Of a stretch of 64,000 nucleotides of DNA, positions 28,733 to 38,166 are shown piece after piece. The stretch lies in contig NZ_CP080412.1 of NCBI RefSeq assembly GCF_019457635.1, forward strand, positions 4,588,001 to 4,652,000. The letters run 5' to 3'. The stretch is from Shewanella mangrovisoli (lineage in GTDB: Bacteria > Pseudomonadota > Gammaproteobacteria > Enterobacterales > Shewanellaceae). The position numbers were made by a program, and so were the translations under genes. Below the pieces are notes generated by a model. The model had not been told where the DNA came from, searched no databases, and saw only the letters and a list, made by a program, of their open reading frames with translations. Numbering within the stretch: position 1 is the stretch's first letter; every line of letters starts with the position of its first letter.

Positions 28733-30089
28733 ACGTGCGCTTGCATGGCAGTTATTAAACTCCCTCAAAACTCGGCTCGTCCTCAGCGCGCTGCTGTTTA
28801 TTTTGGTATTACTGCCACTGATTGGGGTCGCCCTCAATGATGCCTTTACCGAACAAGTAAAAAGCGCCGCCAAAAACGAGCTGAGCGCCTATGTGTATTC
28901 GGTATTAGCGGTGACAGAGGTCGAAAACAAACGGATTTTTATCCCCGAATTAGTGCTCGAAAACCGCTTTAACCTGATCCAATCGGGCCTCTATGCCATT
29001 GCCACCACAGAGAATGCCGAGCATCAGCAGAACATAGTCTGGCATTCGCAATCCTTTATGGGCATCACGCCGCCAGAGCATTTTACGATTCCTCCCACGG
29101 GCAAGAGTGCATTTGAGCAAATCGACCTCGATGGTGCGCCGCATCTTATCTACAGCTTTAGCGTCAGCTTTGCCAGCCTGAACGAAAACGTGCCTGTGAC
29201 TATCCATATCATTAAGGATGAGTTGGAATTTCAACAGCAAATTGCCCAGTTTAATCAACAGCTTTGGACTTGGTTGTTGATCTTAATCCTAGTCATGCTG
29301 GTGTTTCAGTTGAGTTGGTTGATTTGGACTATTAGACCGCTGGCACGCTTTACCCAAGAACTGCACGATGTCGAACAGGGTAAATCGACCCAGCTCAGTA
29401 GCCAGTACCCGAGCGAGTTGCAGGAAGTCGCGCGGCAATTGAATATCCTGCTCAATACCGAGCAAACCCAGCGTAAACGCTATCGCAATGCTCTTGCGGA
29501 TTTGGCCCATAGCTTAAAAACACCACTCGCTGTGATTAAGAGCCAAGCAGACTTAAGCGAGGCGTCGAGCGAGCAAGTGTCGAATATCAGTCGCATCATC
29601 AGTCATCAGCTTAAACGCGCCCAAACGGCAGCATCGGCATCATGGCACTTAGGGATTAAGGTGGATGAGGTTGGCGCCAAATTGCTTCGCACCTTAGCCA
29701 AGATTTATCGAGAACCGCAGATAGATCTCAGTGGTGAAATGGCCCCACAGGCCGTATTTAAGGGCGATGAGGCCGATCTCACCGAAATTTTAGGTAACTT
29801 GCTCGATAATGCCTGTAAGGCTGCCAAGTCACAGGTCAAATTAACCGTCACAGGCAATGCCTATCAGTTACAGCTCTGTATTGAGGACGATGGTCCTGGG
29901 ATCAGCGAAGCCCTGCAAACTCAAATATTTGAGCGTGGGATCCGCGCCGATTCTTACCGCCAAGGCAACGGCATTGGCCTAGCGATTGTCCGCGATTTAG
30001 TGGATAGCTATAACGGCCGCATTTCTGTATCCCGTTCAGAAAACTTAGGCGGCGCCAAGTTTACCGTTAACTTCACTCACTCGGCTTAA
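28725..30089 (+). CDS. Sensor histidine kinase, PhoQ-like
   Basis: A 454-residue membrane kinase. It has an N-terminal helix (about 17-40), a periplasmic sensor region, a second helix (about 182-204), a HAMP-like linker, and a HisKA region with His262 in LAHSLKTPLAVIK, a form of the H-box typical of PhoQ relatives. The HATPase domain shows DNACKAA, DDGPGI and GNGIGLAI. It overlaps the response-regulator gene, so the pair is translationally coupled. PhoQ relatives sense divalent cations, acid or cationic peptides, but the signal here is unknown; the PepSY protein may take part. Confidence 0.93.
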   Translation: MSKRALAWQLLNSLKTRLVLSALLFILVLLPLIGVALNDAFTEQVKSAAKNELSAYVYSVLAVTEVENKRIFIPELVLENRFNLIQSGLYAIATTENAEHQQNIVWHSQSFMGITPPEHFTIPPTGKSAFEQIDLDGAPHLIYSFSVSFASLNENVPVTIHIIKDELEFQQQIAQFNQQLWTWLLILILVMLVFQLSWLIWTIRPLARFTQELHDVEQGKSTQLSSQYPSELQEVARQLNILLNTEQTQRKRYRNALADLAHSLKTPLAVIKSQADLSEASSEQVSNISRIISHQLKRAQTAASASWHLGIKVDEVGAKLLRTLAKIYREPQIDLSGEMAPQAVFKGDEADLTEILGNLLDNACKAAKSQVKLTVTGNAYQLQLCIEDDGPGISEALQTQIFERGIRADSYRQGNGIGLAIVRDLVDSYNGRISVSRSENLGGAKFTVNFTHSA

Positions 30090-30166
30090 TCTTTAATTTT
30101 TCATAAAGATAGTTAATTTTTAAGCTGAGAATGGCGCTGCAATACTCTTTTTACCCTACAAAATAC

Positions 30167-30200
30167 TTTCAGCTTATGTTCATATTCACGCGCCTATGAT
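30167..30200 (+). promoter_or_regulatory. Candidate PhoP-type box and -10 element of the DUF3300 gene
   Basis: TTTCAGCTTATGTTCA (30167-30182) matches the anchor-H box at 15 of 16 positions; it is followed by 12 bases and then TATGAT (30195-30200). The box ends 56 bases before the ATG at 30239. Position and spacing equal those of the anchor-H promoter, so the same regulator probably acts on both; the response regulator at 28049-28732 lies between them. Confidence 0.6.
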
Positions 30201-30238
30201 GCCAATAACATCCTCAAATAGGATTATTGGAGCGAACC

Positions 30239-31744
30239 ATGAACAGATTACATCGATGGAAATGGCTGGTGTTATCGGCGGCATTAATGACCTTGCCTTT
30301 CACCGCGCCAACTCAAGCCGAAGGCGTATCAGTCAGCCAAGGTTCAAGTGCTTCATTGAGCCAAGCCGAACTCGAACAGATGCTTGCGCCCATTGCACTC
30401 TATCCCGATAGTTTATTGAGCCATATTTTGATCGCCTCAACCTATCCACTCGAAGTGGTACAAGCGCAGCGTTGGTTAGAGGATAATCCTAAGCTATCGA
30501 CCGACGAGGTGATGTCTCGCACCGAAGACAAGGACTGGGATCCGAGTGTTAAAGCCCTGATGGCGTTCCCTAACGTCTTAGAAAAAATGAGCGAAGACTT
30601 AGATTGGACCCAGAAGCTCGGCGAAGCCTTCTTGGCCGATGAAGGCCAAGTAATGGACGGCATCCAGTCGCTCAGACAACAAGCGGATAAAGCCAACAGC
30701 TTGACCAATATGGACAATATGGCGGTGACCCGTGCCAACAACCAAATCATCATAGAGCCCGCACGCCGCGAAGTAGTATATGTGCCCTACTATGATCCCC
30801 GCGTGGTTTACGGCACTTGGCGCTGGGGCGTGGCCTATCCCCCCGTGTATTGGGAATTCGGTGGTTATGTGGGCTACCCTTACCGCCCAAGTCATAGTTA
30901 CTTTTACTGGTCACCCGGGATCCATATTTCCTTCAACTACTTCTTTAGCTCGTTCCATTGGCACAGCCACAGAGTTGTCGTTGTCGATCACCGTCACTCC
31001 CACCATTATCGCCCAAGGGAGCGATACTCAGTCAGCTACGGTGCTCAACCTTGGAAGCATAAGCCCGAGCATAGACGCGGCGTGGTGTACCATAATCCCG
31101 TGGTGAAAGAACGCTACTACGGTGACAACAAGTTCCGTGGCCGCGATTCTCACTCCACTGGCAGTGGTCAACACTTTACCAGCCAATACTCGAAATCGCG
31201 GGAACATCAAGACGCACGTTATAACCGCGACAACAAGAACTATGACAAGCGCCAAGATAAGGACAGAGGCAACAACGTAAGCCGCGATAATCACTACAGC
31301 CGCGAGCGTACGCCCAGTTACCAAAACACTCAGGCCGAGTTAAAAGAGCGCCGCGTGACACCGACAAACGCTGCGCAAGCGAACAAGGACGGTTACAAAA
31401 GAGAGCGTAACGACAATGTCCGCAATGATAATCAGGTAAGGCAAATGCAGGCAAAAGCGACGAGGGAGCAAGCTAAGGAGAGTCCACAACGCCAGTATCA
31501 GACTCGAGAGCAGCAGCCGCGCAGCGTTGAGACCCGTACTCAGCCACAGAGGCAGGAAACTCGCCCCGAGGTGAGACGCGCCGAACCGCAGCGCATTGAA
31601 CAACCCCGCCAAGTGCAGCCAAGACAGCGGGAAGAAACGAGAGTTAGGCAGAGCGAGCCACGCCAAAATATGCAGATGGCCCGCAGCCCTGAGCATAACC
31701 AAGGCAGATCGGCGCAGAGCCAAGAGCGCCGCCACCGGGAATAA
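30239..31744 (+). CDS. DUF3300 family protein with Arg/Gln-rich tail
   Basis: A 501-residue exported protein of unknown function. A signal peptide (about 1-28, ending TQAEG) precedes a DUF3300 domain (about 40-230) with the family phrases LAPIALYPDSLLSHILIASTYP (landmark) and VVYVPYYDPRVVYG. A Tyr/Trp/His-rich segment follows, then about 220 residues of basic, R/Q/E/N-rich low complexity that are probably disordered. GGAG lies six bases before the ATG. It follows the PepSY-regulator-kinase operon by about 150 bases and carries a regulator-type box in its promoter. Confidence 0.9.
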   Translation: MNRLHRWKWLVLSAALMTLPFTAPTQAEGVSVSQGSSASLSQAELEQMLAPIALYPDSLLSHILIASTYPLEVVQAQRWLEDNPKLSTDEVMSRTEDKDWDPSVKALMAFPNVLEKMSEDLDWTQKLGEAFLADEGQVMDGIQSLRQQADKANSLTNMDNMAVTRANNQIIIEPARREVVYVPYYDPRVVYGTWRWGVAYPPVYWEFGGYVGYPYRPSHSYFYWSPGIHISFNYFFSSFHWHSHRVVVVDHRHSHHYRPRERYSVSYGAQPWKHKPEHRRGVVYHNPVVKERYYGDNKFRGRDSHSTGSGQHFTSQYSKSREHQDARYNRDNKNYDKRQDKDRGNNVSRDNHYSRERTPSYQNTQAELKERRVTPTNAAQANKDGYKRERNDNVRNDNQVRQMQAKATREQAKESPQRQYQTREQQPRSVETRTQPQRQETRPEVRRAEPQRIEQPRQVQPRQREETRVRQSEPRQNMQMARSPEHNQGRSAQSQERRHRE

Positions 31745-31755
31745 TCTTTACCAAT

Positions 31756-31786
31756 AAAAAGAGCGCGAAAATTCGCGCTCTTTTTT
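31756..31786. terminator. Bidirectional rho-independent terminator
   Basis: GAGCGCGAA (31761-31769) pairs with TTCGCGCTC (31772-31780), flanked by A and T runs, between the DUF3300 gene and the converging gene at 31799-32275. Confidence 0.92.
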
Positions 31787-31798
31787 ATGTTCAACAGC

Positions 31799-32275
31799 TT
31801 AAAACTTTAAGGTCAAGGACTGGCCTTCTCCCATGCCCTGCCATTCGAGGGTTAGATCCATTATCTCATTGATAATATGCTCAAAGTCCGTTTGAGAGAC
31901 CTCGGGCAACGCGAGTTTACGGTTACTGCAACTCTGCTCTAACAGGTATAAAAACCCAGCATAGGTCGGTGTATCGGCGGACCATAGTAGGGATTGCAGG
32001 GATTCGACAATCGACTCGGTTTGCCAAATTAAGGTCTTATCTGCGACGGCTAAGGAGGCTTCGTTATGTTCGAGAGAGAAGCTAATATCGGCCCCCGCTC
32101 GCACTTGGGCAAAAAATGCCCCCTGAATATGCAGACGTTTTTCAACAACATAGTGGATCATATCGTGGGGTGCTATCCCCTGCTCGGGCATTTGAGTCTG
32201 GGTCTCGCTGCCATCCATGCGCACACAACGCAATTGCCCGTAACGCTTCGAACCTTTGGTGAAGATAACTTGCAT
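31799..32275 (-). CDS. Conserved-looking hypothetical protein
   Basis: I do not recognise this 158-residue protein. The N-terminal half reads like a small domain with VIFTKGSKRYGQLRCVRMDGSE and MIHYVVEKRLHIQGAFFAQV; the C-terminal half is helical. There is no signal peptide or membrane helix, so it is probably cytosolic. Codon use matches the core genes around it, which argues for a resident gene. It lies downstream of, and on the same strand as, the GGDEF-EAL gene at 32352-36038, with 76 bases between them. Confidence 0.75.
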   Translation of the reverse strand: MQVIFTKGSKRYGQLRCVRMDGSETQTQMPEQGIAPHDMIHYVVEKRLHIQGAFFAQVRAGADISFSLEHNEASLAVADKTLIWQTESIVESLQSLLWSADTPTYAGFLYLLEQSCSNRKLALPEVSQTDFEHIINEIMDLTLEWQGMGEGQSLTLKF

Positions 32276-32351
32276 GACGCCGTCCTTAGTTTATCCATCT
32301 TTCCATCGCCGGATTTAGCCAAGTATAGTTCTAAATGGATAAAAAAACGGC

Positions 32352-35300
32352 CTAAAAATTGCGCTCGATAAAGCGGAAACAGTCATCGGCAGCCAGTGGT
32401 TTACTAAAATAATATCCCTGCACTAAATCGCAGCCCATGCTCGAGAGCAGCACCAGTTGCGCCTCATTCTCGACCCCTTCGGCCACCACTGTCAGCCCTA
32501 ACTCATGTGCCATTGAAATCGTCGCCGCGCTGATGGCGGCATCGTTCGGATCGCTCTCAATATCCTTCACAAAGGATCGGTCTAACTTGAGCCTGTCTAA
32601 GGGCAATAACTTCAAGTAAGAGAGTGATGAATAACCCGTCCCAAAGTCATCGATGGCCAATTCGATGCCATGCTGGCGCAACTCGGCCAGTAACTTGGCA
32701 TTTTGCTCGGGATACTGCATGGCGACACTCTCGGTAATTTCAAGCTCGAGCGCCCCCTTGCCCAACTTATGCTTGGTAAGCACGTTGATAATATCCGCGA
32801 CTATGGTGTCTTTACGTAATTGATGCGCCGAGAGATTAACCGCCATCCGCAATCCTTTAGCGCCCTTGTCACGCCATTCGGCCAGCTGTGCTAATGCGTT
32901 TTCTAATACCCATTGGCCGATGGGGATGATCATGTCAATTTCTTCGGCGATCGGGATAAAACGATCGGGCGCGACTAACCCTAATTCCGGATGTTGCCAG
33001 CGGATCAGCGCCTCGACCCCAACCACTTGCCCGGAACTGATATCCACCTGTGGTTGGTAATGTAGAAGCAGTTCATTACAGGCTATCGCCTGCCTTAACC
33101 CTGTTTCGATTTGCTGGCGCTCAGTCACTAAGGTGTTCATCGCAGCGGTGAAAAACTGGTAGTTGTTACGTCCCGCCGCCTTAGCACGATACATGGCCAT
33201 ATCGGCATTTTTCATAAGCGCTTCAACACTGTCACCATCGGTTGGGAACAGGCTAATACCAATACTCGGCGATGAGTGTAATGGCTTATTATCAATAAGA
33301 TAGGTTTGATTCAAACCGCTACGTAGCGCTTCTGCCACCTTAGCGACTCTATCGTGATCCGTATCGGACAACACCACCACAAACTCATCGCCGCCGAGAC
33401 GCGCGACGATATCGTCATTGCCCATAATATTTTTCAAGCGCCGCGCCACTTCGAGCAACAACATATCACCGACATGGTGGCCCAAGGTGTCGTTGATATT
33501 TTTGAAATGATCCATATCGATAAACATCACGGCGATCTGAGTTTTGGAGATAAATGCCTCTTGAAAGACTTTCTCCAAACGCGATTGCAGGCTCAAACGA
33601 TTCGGCAGCAAGGTTAGCGAATCGTGGTGAGCTAAAAAGTGGATACGCTCCTCATTCACCTTACGCTCACTGATATCGGTAAAACTGCCGATGTAATGGC
33701 TAATCGCGCCCGTCTCATCCCGCACTATCGACATCATTAACCATTTCGGGAAATCAAAGCCCTCTTTATGTCTGTCCCACACTTCCCCCTGCCAGAATCC
33801 GGTCTGTTCGAGGGCGGCGCGCACCTGTGCATCGATACTACGGTCGGTGCGCTCGGCCTCGAGGAAACGGCAATTTTTACCGATAATCTCGTCCCTTGAG
33901 TAGCCAGTGATCTGAGTAAAGGCGCTGTTCACATCCACTATGATGTCATTGGCGTCCATGATGGTGATGCCTTCACCACTTTGTTGGAACACCTGAGCTA
34001 AGAGGTTAACCCGTGCAACTGTGCGTTCCTGCTCGGTAATGTCTTCCACAATAAACAGGATCAGCTGCTCACCATTGGCAGCGGTGACTAGGGAACCATT
34101 CAGCCTCACGGCCACTAGCTGACCATCTTTATGGCGATAATGCTTCTGATAGGGGCCATAACGACGGGTTTGCTTGAGGCGTTCGAGCTGCTCGGTTTCA
34201 CTCGACTGATAACGAATGGGGGTGAGTTCCCATGGGTCTATGGCTTGCAACTCTTCTAGGGTGTAACCGGTTATCTCCATAAAGGCTTGGTTGATGGCGA
34301 CAAACTGCCCGTCTTCTAACCGTTTTAAGGCATGCCCAACGGGGGCTTTATCGAATAAGGTGCGATACCTTTGCTCACTCTCCATCAAGGTGGCTTGGAA
34401 GGTCTGGCTGCGGGCAATTTCCTTCGAGAGGGCCATGGTTTTTTCAGCCACCTTTTCGGCGATGCGGTGGCGCTCTCCCGATGAAACTAAGGTCATACCG
34501 CCAACTACGGCGCAGGTAATAAAGGCGAGCAGTAACATCAGCAGCGACAGGCTAAAAGTATCCCCCATCAAGGAGGAATAGGATTCATAGATCACTATAT
34601 GCCAGTGCCTGTCAGCCAGCATGAGGTTCGCCTGAAAGTACTGGCCCATCTTGTCGCTATGGATATTGCCTTCAAAATCAGGAAACGTCTTCTGGCTATT
34701 GGCGTAAAGCAAGGCGCCATTGGCGCTCATGTCCGTCAGGCGCCAATGCAAGCCTTTGACCTGCTCGACCTCATTGATAATCGACTGCAGATCGATCACC
34801 GCCGAACAAAAGCCGACGATATTGCCTATGCGGTCGAATACGGGCGCGAGGAACAGAGTACCACCAGGACCATTAGGATCTTCCGCCAGCTGAATTTTAC
34901 CCGTCATCACAGGTGATAGGGTCGCGCGCACTTTTGCTATCGCAGCCGCCCTTGAGGGCTCGCCATTGATGTCTAACCCGAGTGCGGCGCGGCTAGTATT
35001 CATAGGTTGCACAAACTTAACGGGCACCAGCCAACCGTCGGCATTCGGTGCACCGCCTTCTAAGTATCTAATCTTATAGGGCTCACCGAGCTCGGTGCTG
35101 GTCTCGGTCTCGAAACTGTCTTTATCGTTCGCGGCAATCAGTGGCGACCAAGCCCAGGCCCGAAAACCATCGAGTTGCAGTTGGTTACGCTTACCAAACT
35201 GAATAAATTCATCCTCGGACACTTGTTCGCTATTATCGAACAGGCTGGCCAAGGCAATCACTTGCTGTAAGTTAGACTCTTGGAAACTCTCCACACTGCT

Positions 35301-36038
35301 GATAATGGCATTGGATTGGATTTGAAACTTATCTTGCAGTTGTTGCCGCTGGTTCATATCCGAGTAGTAATAAATCCCGACGCAGAATAAAAAACCAACC
35401 AACAGCGGCAGTCCTGTCTGAACACGCCTCGAACGCCAAATTGAGCGCTGATCGAAGATCAACATAGTGAGCGGAATAAAGATCACCGCCCCGAGTAAGT
35501 CACCAATCCACCAATTAACCGTACTTCCCAAGGCATCCTTGAGCGGAATGGTGCCGTGGACCACCAAGGCGGCATTTGCAAACAAAGTGGCAATCATGCA
35601 GGTCAGCGCGAGGCTGAGGCAGGATTTAATCACAGTGTTGGGTTTATCTAAGGTGAAAACGGGGTCGATACGACGGATCACCTTGGCCGAAACATAGGCT
35701 TGTAAGCTCGAAGCAGAGGCAATGGCTAAGGGCAGCCAACCGAAGTGAAGCGCTCCGCCGATATTGATATTAATCAGCCAAGAGCCAAGCAGCACCCCAA
35801 ACCAAGGGGCATATTGGCGCCACATAATGCAGGAGGCGATGGCAATCCCCGACGCGGGCCAGATGGCGGCCGAGTAACCTGGCGGTAGGGCAATCAACAA
35901 GCCTATTTTGCCAACGACAAAATAGGCCAAGGCAATGAGGATATTGACCTTAAGATAATGAGCAAATGCTTTGATATACAATCCCTTTTTATTACTAAGC
36001 TGGAACTCAGACAGGCACCATAATGCCTTAATCCGCAA
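32352..36038 (-). CDS. MASE1-CHASE-PAS-GGDEF-EAL c-di-GMP turnover protein
   Basis: A membrane protein of up to 1228 residues. It begins with a MASE1-type multi-helix membrane domain (about 30-215), then a CHASE-like periplasmic domain (about 235-480), a further helix (about 500-525), two PAS/PAC domains (about 560-800), a GGDEF domain with an intact GGDEF at 882-886 and an EAL domain with EAL at 1009-1011 and DDFGTGYSS. Both cyclase and phosphodiesterase motifs look complete, so either or both activities are possible. The nominal TTG start at 36038 lacks a good ribosome site; translation may begin up to about 20 codons later. Confidence 0.9.
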   Translation of the reverse strand: MRIKALWCLSEFQLSNKKGLYIKAFAHYLKVNILIALAYFVVGKIGLLIALPPGYSAAIWPASGIAIASCIMWRQYAPWFGVLLGSWLININIGGALHFGWLPLAIASASSLQAYVSAKVIRRIDPVFTLDKPNTVIKSCLSLALTCMIATLFANAALVVHGTIPLKDALGSTVNWWIGDLLGAVIFIPLTMLIFDQRSIWRSRRVQTGLPLLVGFLFCVGIYYYSDMNQRQQLQDKFQIQSNAIISSVESFQESNLQQVIALASLFDNSEQVSEDEFIQFGKRNQLQLDGFRAWAWSPLIAANDKDSFETETSTELGEPYKIRYLEGGAPNADGWLVPVKFVQPMNTSRAALGLDINGEPSRAAAIAKVRATLSPVMTGKIQLAEDPNGPGGTLFLAPVFDRIGNIVGFCSAVIDLQSIINEVEQVKGLHWRLTDMSANGALLYANSQKTFPDFEGNIHSDKMGQYFQANLMLADRHWHIVIYESYSSLMGDTFSLSLLMLLLAFITCAVVGGMTLVSSGERHRIAEKVAEKTMALSKEIARSQTFQATLMESEQRYRTLFDKAPVGHALKRLEDGQFVAINQAFMEITGYTLEELQAIDPWELTPIRYQSSETEQLERLKQTRRYGPYQKHYRHKDGQLVAVRLNGSLVTAANGEQLILFIVEDITEQERTVARVNLLAQVFQQSGEGITIMDANDIIVDVNSAFTQITGYSRDEIIGKNCRFLEAERTDRSIDAQVRAALEQTGFWQGEVWDRHKEGFDFPKWLMMSIVRDETGAISHYIGSFTDISERKVNEERIHFLAHHDSLTLLPNRLSLQSRLEKVFQEAFISKTQIAVMFIDMDHFKNINDTLGHHVGDMLLLEVARRLKNIMGNDDIVARLGGDEFVVVLSDTDHDRVAKVAEALRSGLNQTYLIDNKPLHSSPSIGISLFPTDGDSVEALMKNADMAMYRAKAAGRNNYQFFTAAMNTLVTERQQIETGLRQAIACNELLLHYQPQVDISSGQVVGVEALIRWQHPELGLVAPDRFIPIAEEIDMIIPIGQWVLENALAQLAEWRDKGAKGLRMAVNLSAHQLRKDTIVADIINVLTKHKLGKGALELEITESVAMQYPEQNAKLLAELRQHGIELAIDDFGTGYSSLSYLKLLPLDRLKLDRSFVKDIESDPNDAAISAATISMAHELGLTVVAEGVENEAQLVLLSSMGCDLVQGYYFSKPLAADDCFRFIERNF

Positions 36039-36556
36039 ATCAATCTCAAGCTGATAACAGACTCTGTATTGAAAAGTCCCCTAAAAATCGGCTTGTGGAG
36101 GTTCTTTTTGCAGGCATCTATCTGGTAAACTCGCGCCAATTTCGCCGACTAGGTACGAAAGCCATCGACCTTCTACAGCCTTGATGACGGCTCAACATTT
36201 CATATTCAATCTAAATAAGCTATCGCTAATTTTAGCCAAGACAGACGACAAAATCCGCTGGATAAGCCATCAAAACTTGCCTAAAACTGTTCACATTTAA
36301 CCCAAGGCATTTTCTGATTCAGCTCACATTAACCCTATTTTTTGCGAGTGTAATCGATATAAATTCAGTTAAATTGGTTAATGAAGTGTTTAAATTTAGT
36401 TTTAATTAAGGTTTTTTTAATGCAAAAGCCGTTTTGAGCCAGTGATCCACTTTCAATCAATCCCCGCTTCTTGTTATCCTCCCGCCCGCACAAAAAAGTT
36501 GCAGCTTGAATTTTTATTCAGCCAACGATTTCCTCCCGTTCAGCCGGACCTGTTAA
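36039..36556. other. Intergenic region upstream of the cyo operon
   Basis: About 520 A+T-rich bases. It must contain the promoter of the GGDEF-EAL gene (minus strand) and probably that of the cyo operon. I see a long A/T stretch at 36390-36420, but no terminator or operator that I can name. Confidence 0.4.
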
Positions 36557-36946
36557 TTGAAATTCGCACTCAGCCAATTTATCGCTGAAGGATTGAATCT
36601 CGTTGCGAGGTTCTCCCACTTCAGTATGACAAACCTAACCCTACTCTTTGGGTTACTGTTTGTGCTGCCCGCTGCTGACCTAGTGTCGGTGATGGTTGGT
36701 GGCTGTATCGATATTGGCGAGTTAATCACCCTAAGCGATGGCTTTTTAATTGAGTTCTTCGGCGCCACGCTACTGAGCGTATTGCTGCTCAACCCCCAGA
36801 TAATTAAGCAATTGTGGAATCTGTTCGACAATGGCTTTAAGTTTTTCAACAGCTTAGACCTCACTAATGCTGGCCAGTTTTTAGCACCCCCAAGGCTAAA
36901 ATCCCTCGAGCACCTTGCGCACGGTTGTCGCGCCCCCCCATTGTAA
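36557..36946 (+). CDS. Possible small membrane protein upstream of cyoA (weak)
   Basis: An open frame of up to 129 codons with two hydrophobic stretches (TLLFGLLFVLPAADLVSVMV and FFGATLLSVLLL) and codon use like the neighbouring genes. The TTG at 36557 has no clear ribosome site; an internal ATG at 36626 is another candidate start. I know no family for it. A longer frame on the opposite strand covers the same bases but has an unlikely composition. Treat as possible only. Confidence 0.35.
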   Translation: MKFALSQFIAEGLNLVARFSHFSMTNLTLLFGLLFVLPAADLVSVMVGGCIDIGELITLSDGFLIEFFGATLLSVLLLNPQIIKQLWNLFDNGFKFFNSLDLTNAGQFLAPPRLKSLEHLAHGCRAPPL

Positions 36947-37135
36947 CTCTCTGTTTTAAAATTCAAATTTAGCATTAAGCGCTGAAAGTCGATCCTCAAT
37001 CTCGTATTGGGGTGGCAGGCATTTTTTGTGCCGCGCTCGAGCCACTTTCGGATTTGCCTTCGGATAACGCCGCTCAATGCTACTGCCTATCTCTCTGGGC
37101 AGAGTTGTAAACCTTAGGGTTAGAGGAATCTTCCT

Positions 37136-38164
37136 TTGTTAATTCGAAATTTAAGTAAAGTAGCATTCGCGGCGCTTGCCCTGATGCTCGCAGGCTGTGA
37201 TGGCGGCGTATTGGATCCCAAGGGCCAGATCGGTGTCGATGAAAAGCACCTGATCATCATCGCTACCCTACTCATGCTGATTGTGGTTATCCCCGTGATC
37301 TTCATGACCTTGTTCTTCGCATGGAAATACCGCGATGGCCGAGATCATGAGGTTTTTGCTCCTAAATGGTCCCACTCAAGTGCGATTGAAACCGTGGTTT
37401 GGATTGTGCCGATTGTGATCGTCGTGATTTTAGGCGTGATCACTTGGGGTTCAACCCATGATCTCGACCCTTACAAACCACTCGAACACGACGCCAAGCC
37501 GATTACGGTTGAAGTGGTTTCTATGGACTGGAAATGGTTGTTTATCTATCCAGAACAAGGTGTTGCATCGGTAAACGAGCTGGCGTTCCCTGCGAATGTA
37601 CCAGTGAACTTTAAGATCACCTCTGATACCGCTATGAACTCTTTCTTTATCCCGCAGTTAGGTAGCCAAATCTACTCCATGGCAGGGATGACGACTAAGT
37701 TGCACCTGATTGCCAACGAACCCGGTACCTATGACGGTATTTCCGCTAACTATAGCGGTGCAGGTTTTGCGGGCATGAAGTTTAAAGCCATTGCCACGCC
37801 AACGGCAGCCGACTTCGATGCTTGGGTAGCCAAGGCCAAACAACAGGCGACTAAGACCTTAGACTCTGCAACTTACCAAGCCTTAGCACAGAAGAGTGAA
37901 AACAATCCTGTTGAATACTTTGGCTCAGTTAGTCGCGGCATGTTCGATCAAATCGTTATGCAATACATGCACATGGACTCAAATGAGAACATGGCAGGCC
38001 ATGAAGGTATGGAACACATGGGTACCGACCACAATATGGCTGGCATGCACCACGATATGGCGCATATGGCGAGCGAACAGAAGATGGCCGACATGGAAAG
38101 CTCAACCCATTCTGACACTTCATCAACAGAACACTCATCCACTCACCAAGTGGAGGCGGAGTAA
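37136..38164 (+). CDS. cyoA: Cytochrome bo3-type ubiquinol oxidase subunit II
   Basis: Subunit II of the quinol oxidase, 342 residues. It starts at a TTG with GAGG upstream and opens with a lipoprotein signal (LAGC, Cys21), two transmembrane helices, and the cupredoxin domain ([18 protein letters not shown]). As in quinol oxidases the CuA ligand set is absent (no paired Cys). Residues 275-342 form an unusual Met/His-rich tail with about a dozen Met and ten His, longer than in E. coli CyoA (315 residues in total). First gene of cyoABCDE; cyoB starts two bases after its stop. Confidence 0.94.
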   Translation: MLIRNLSKVAFAALALMLAGCDGGVLDPKGQIGVDEKHLIIIATLLMLIVVIPVIFMTLFFAWKYRDGRDHEVFAPKWSHSSAIETVVWIVPIVIVVILGVITWGSTHDLDPYKPLEHDAKPITVEVVSMDWKWLFIYPEQGVASVNELAFPANVPVNFKITSDTAMNSFFIPQLGSQIYSMAGMTTKLHLIANEPGTYDGISANYSGAGFAGMKFKAIATPTAADFDAWVAKAKQQATKTLDSATYQALAQKSENNPVEYFGSVSRGMFDQIVMQYMHMDSNENMAGHEGMEHMGTDHNMAGMHHDMAHMASEQKMADMESSTHSDTSSTEHSSTHQVEAE

Positions 38165-38166
38165 TC

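Noticed and set aside
31028-31735. Several hydrophobic minus-strand frames opposite the DUF3300 tail
   Set aside because: They arise from reading the Arg/Gln-rich codons backwards; no start signals or family features support them.
36553-37077. A 174-codon minus-strand frame upstream of cyoA
   Set aside because: Amino-acid composition (Ser/Asn/Arg-rich, no ordered pattern) is that of an antisense shadow; the opposite frame is a better, though still weak, candidate.
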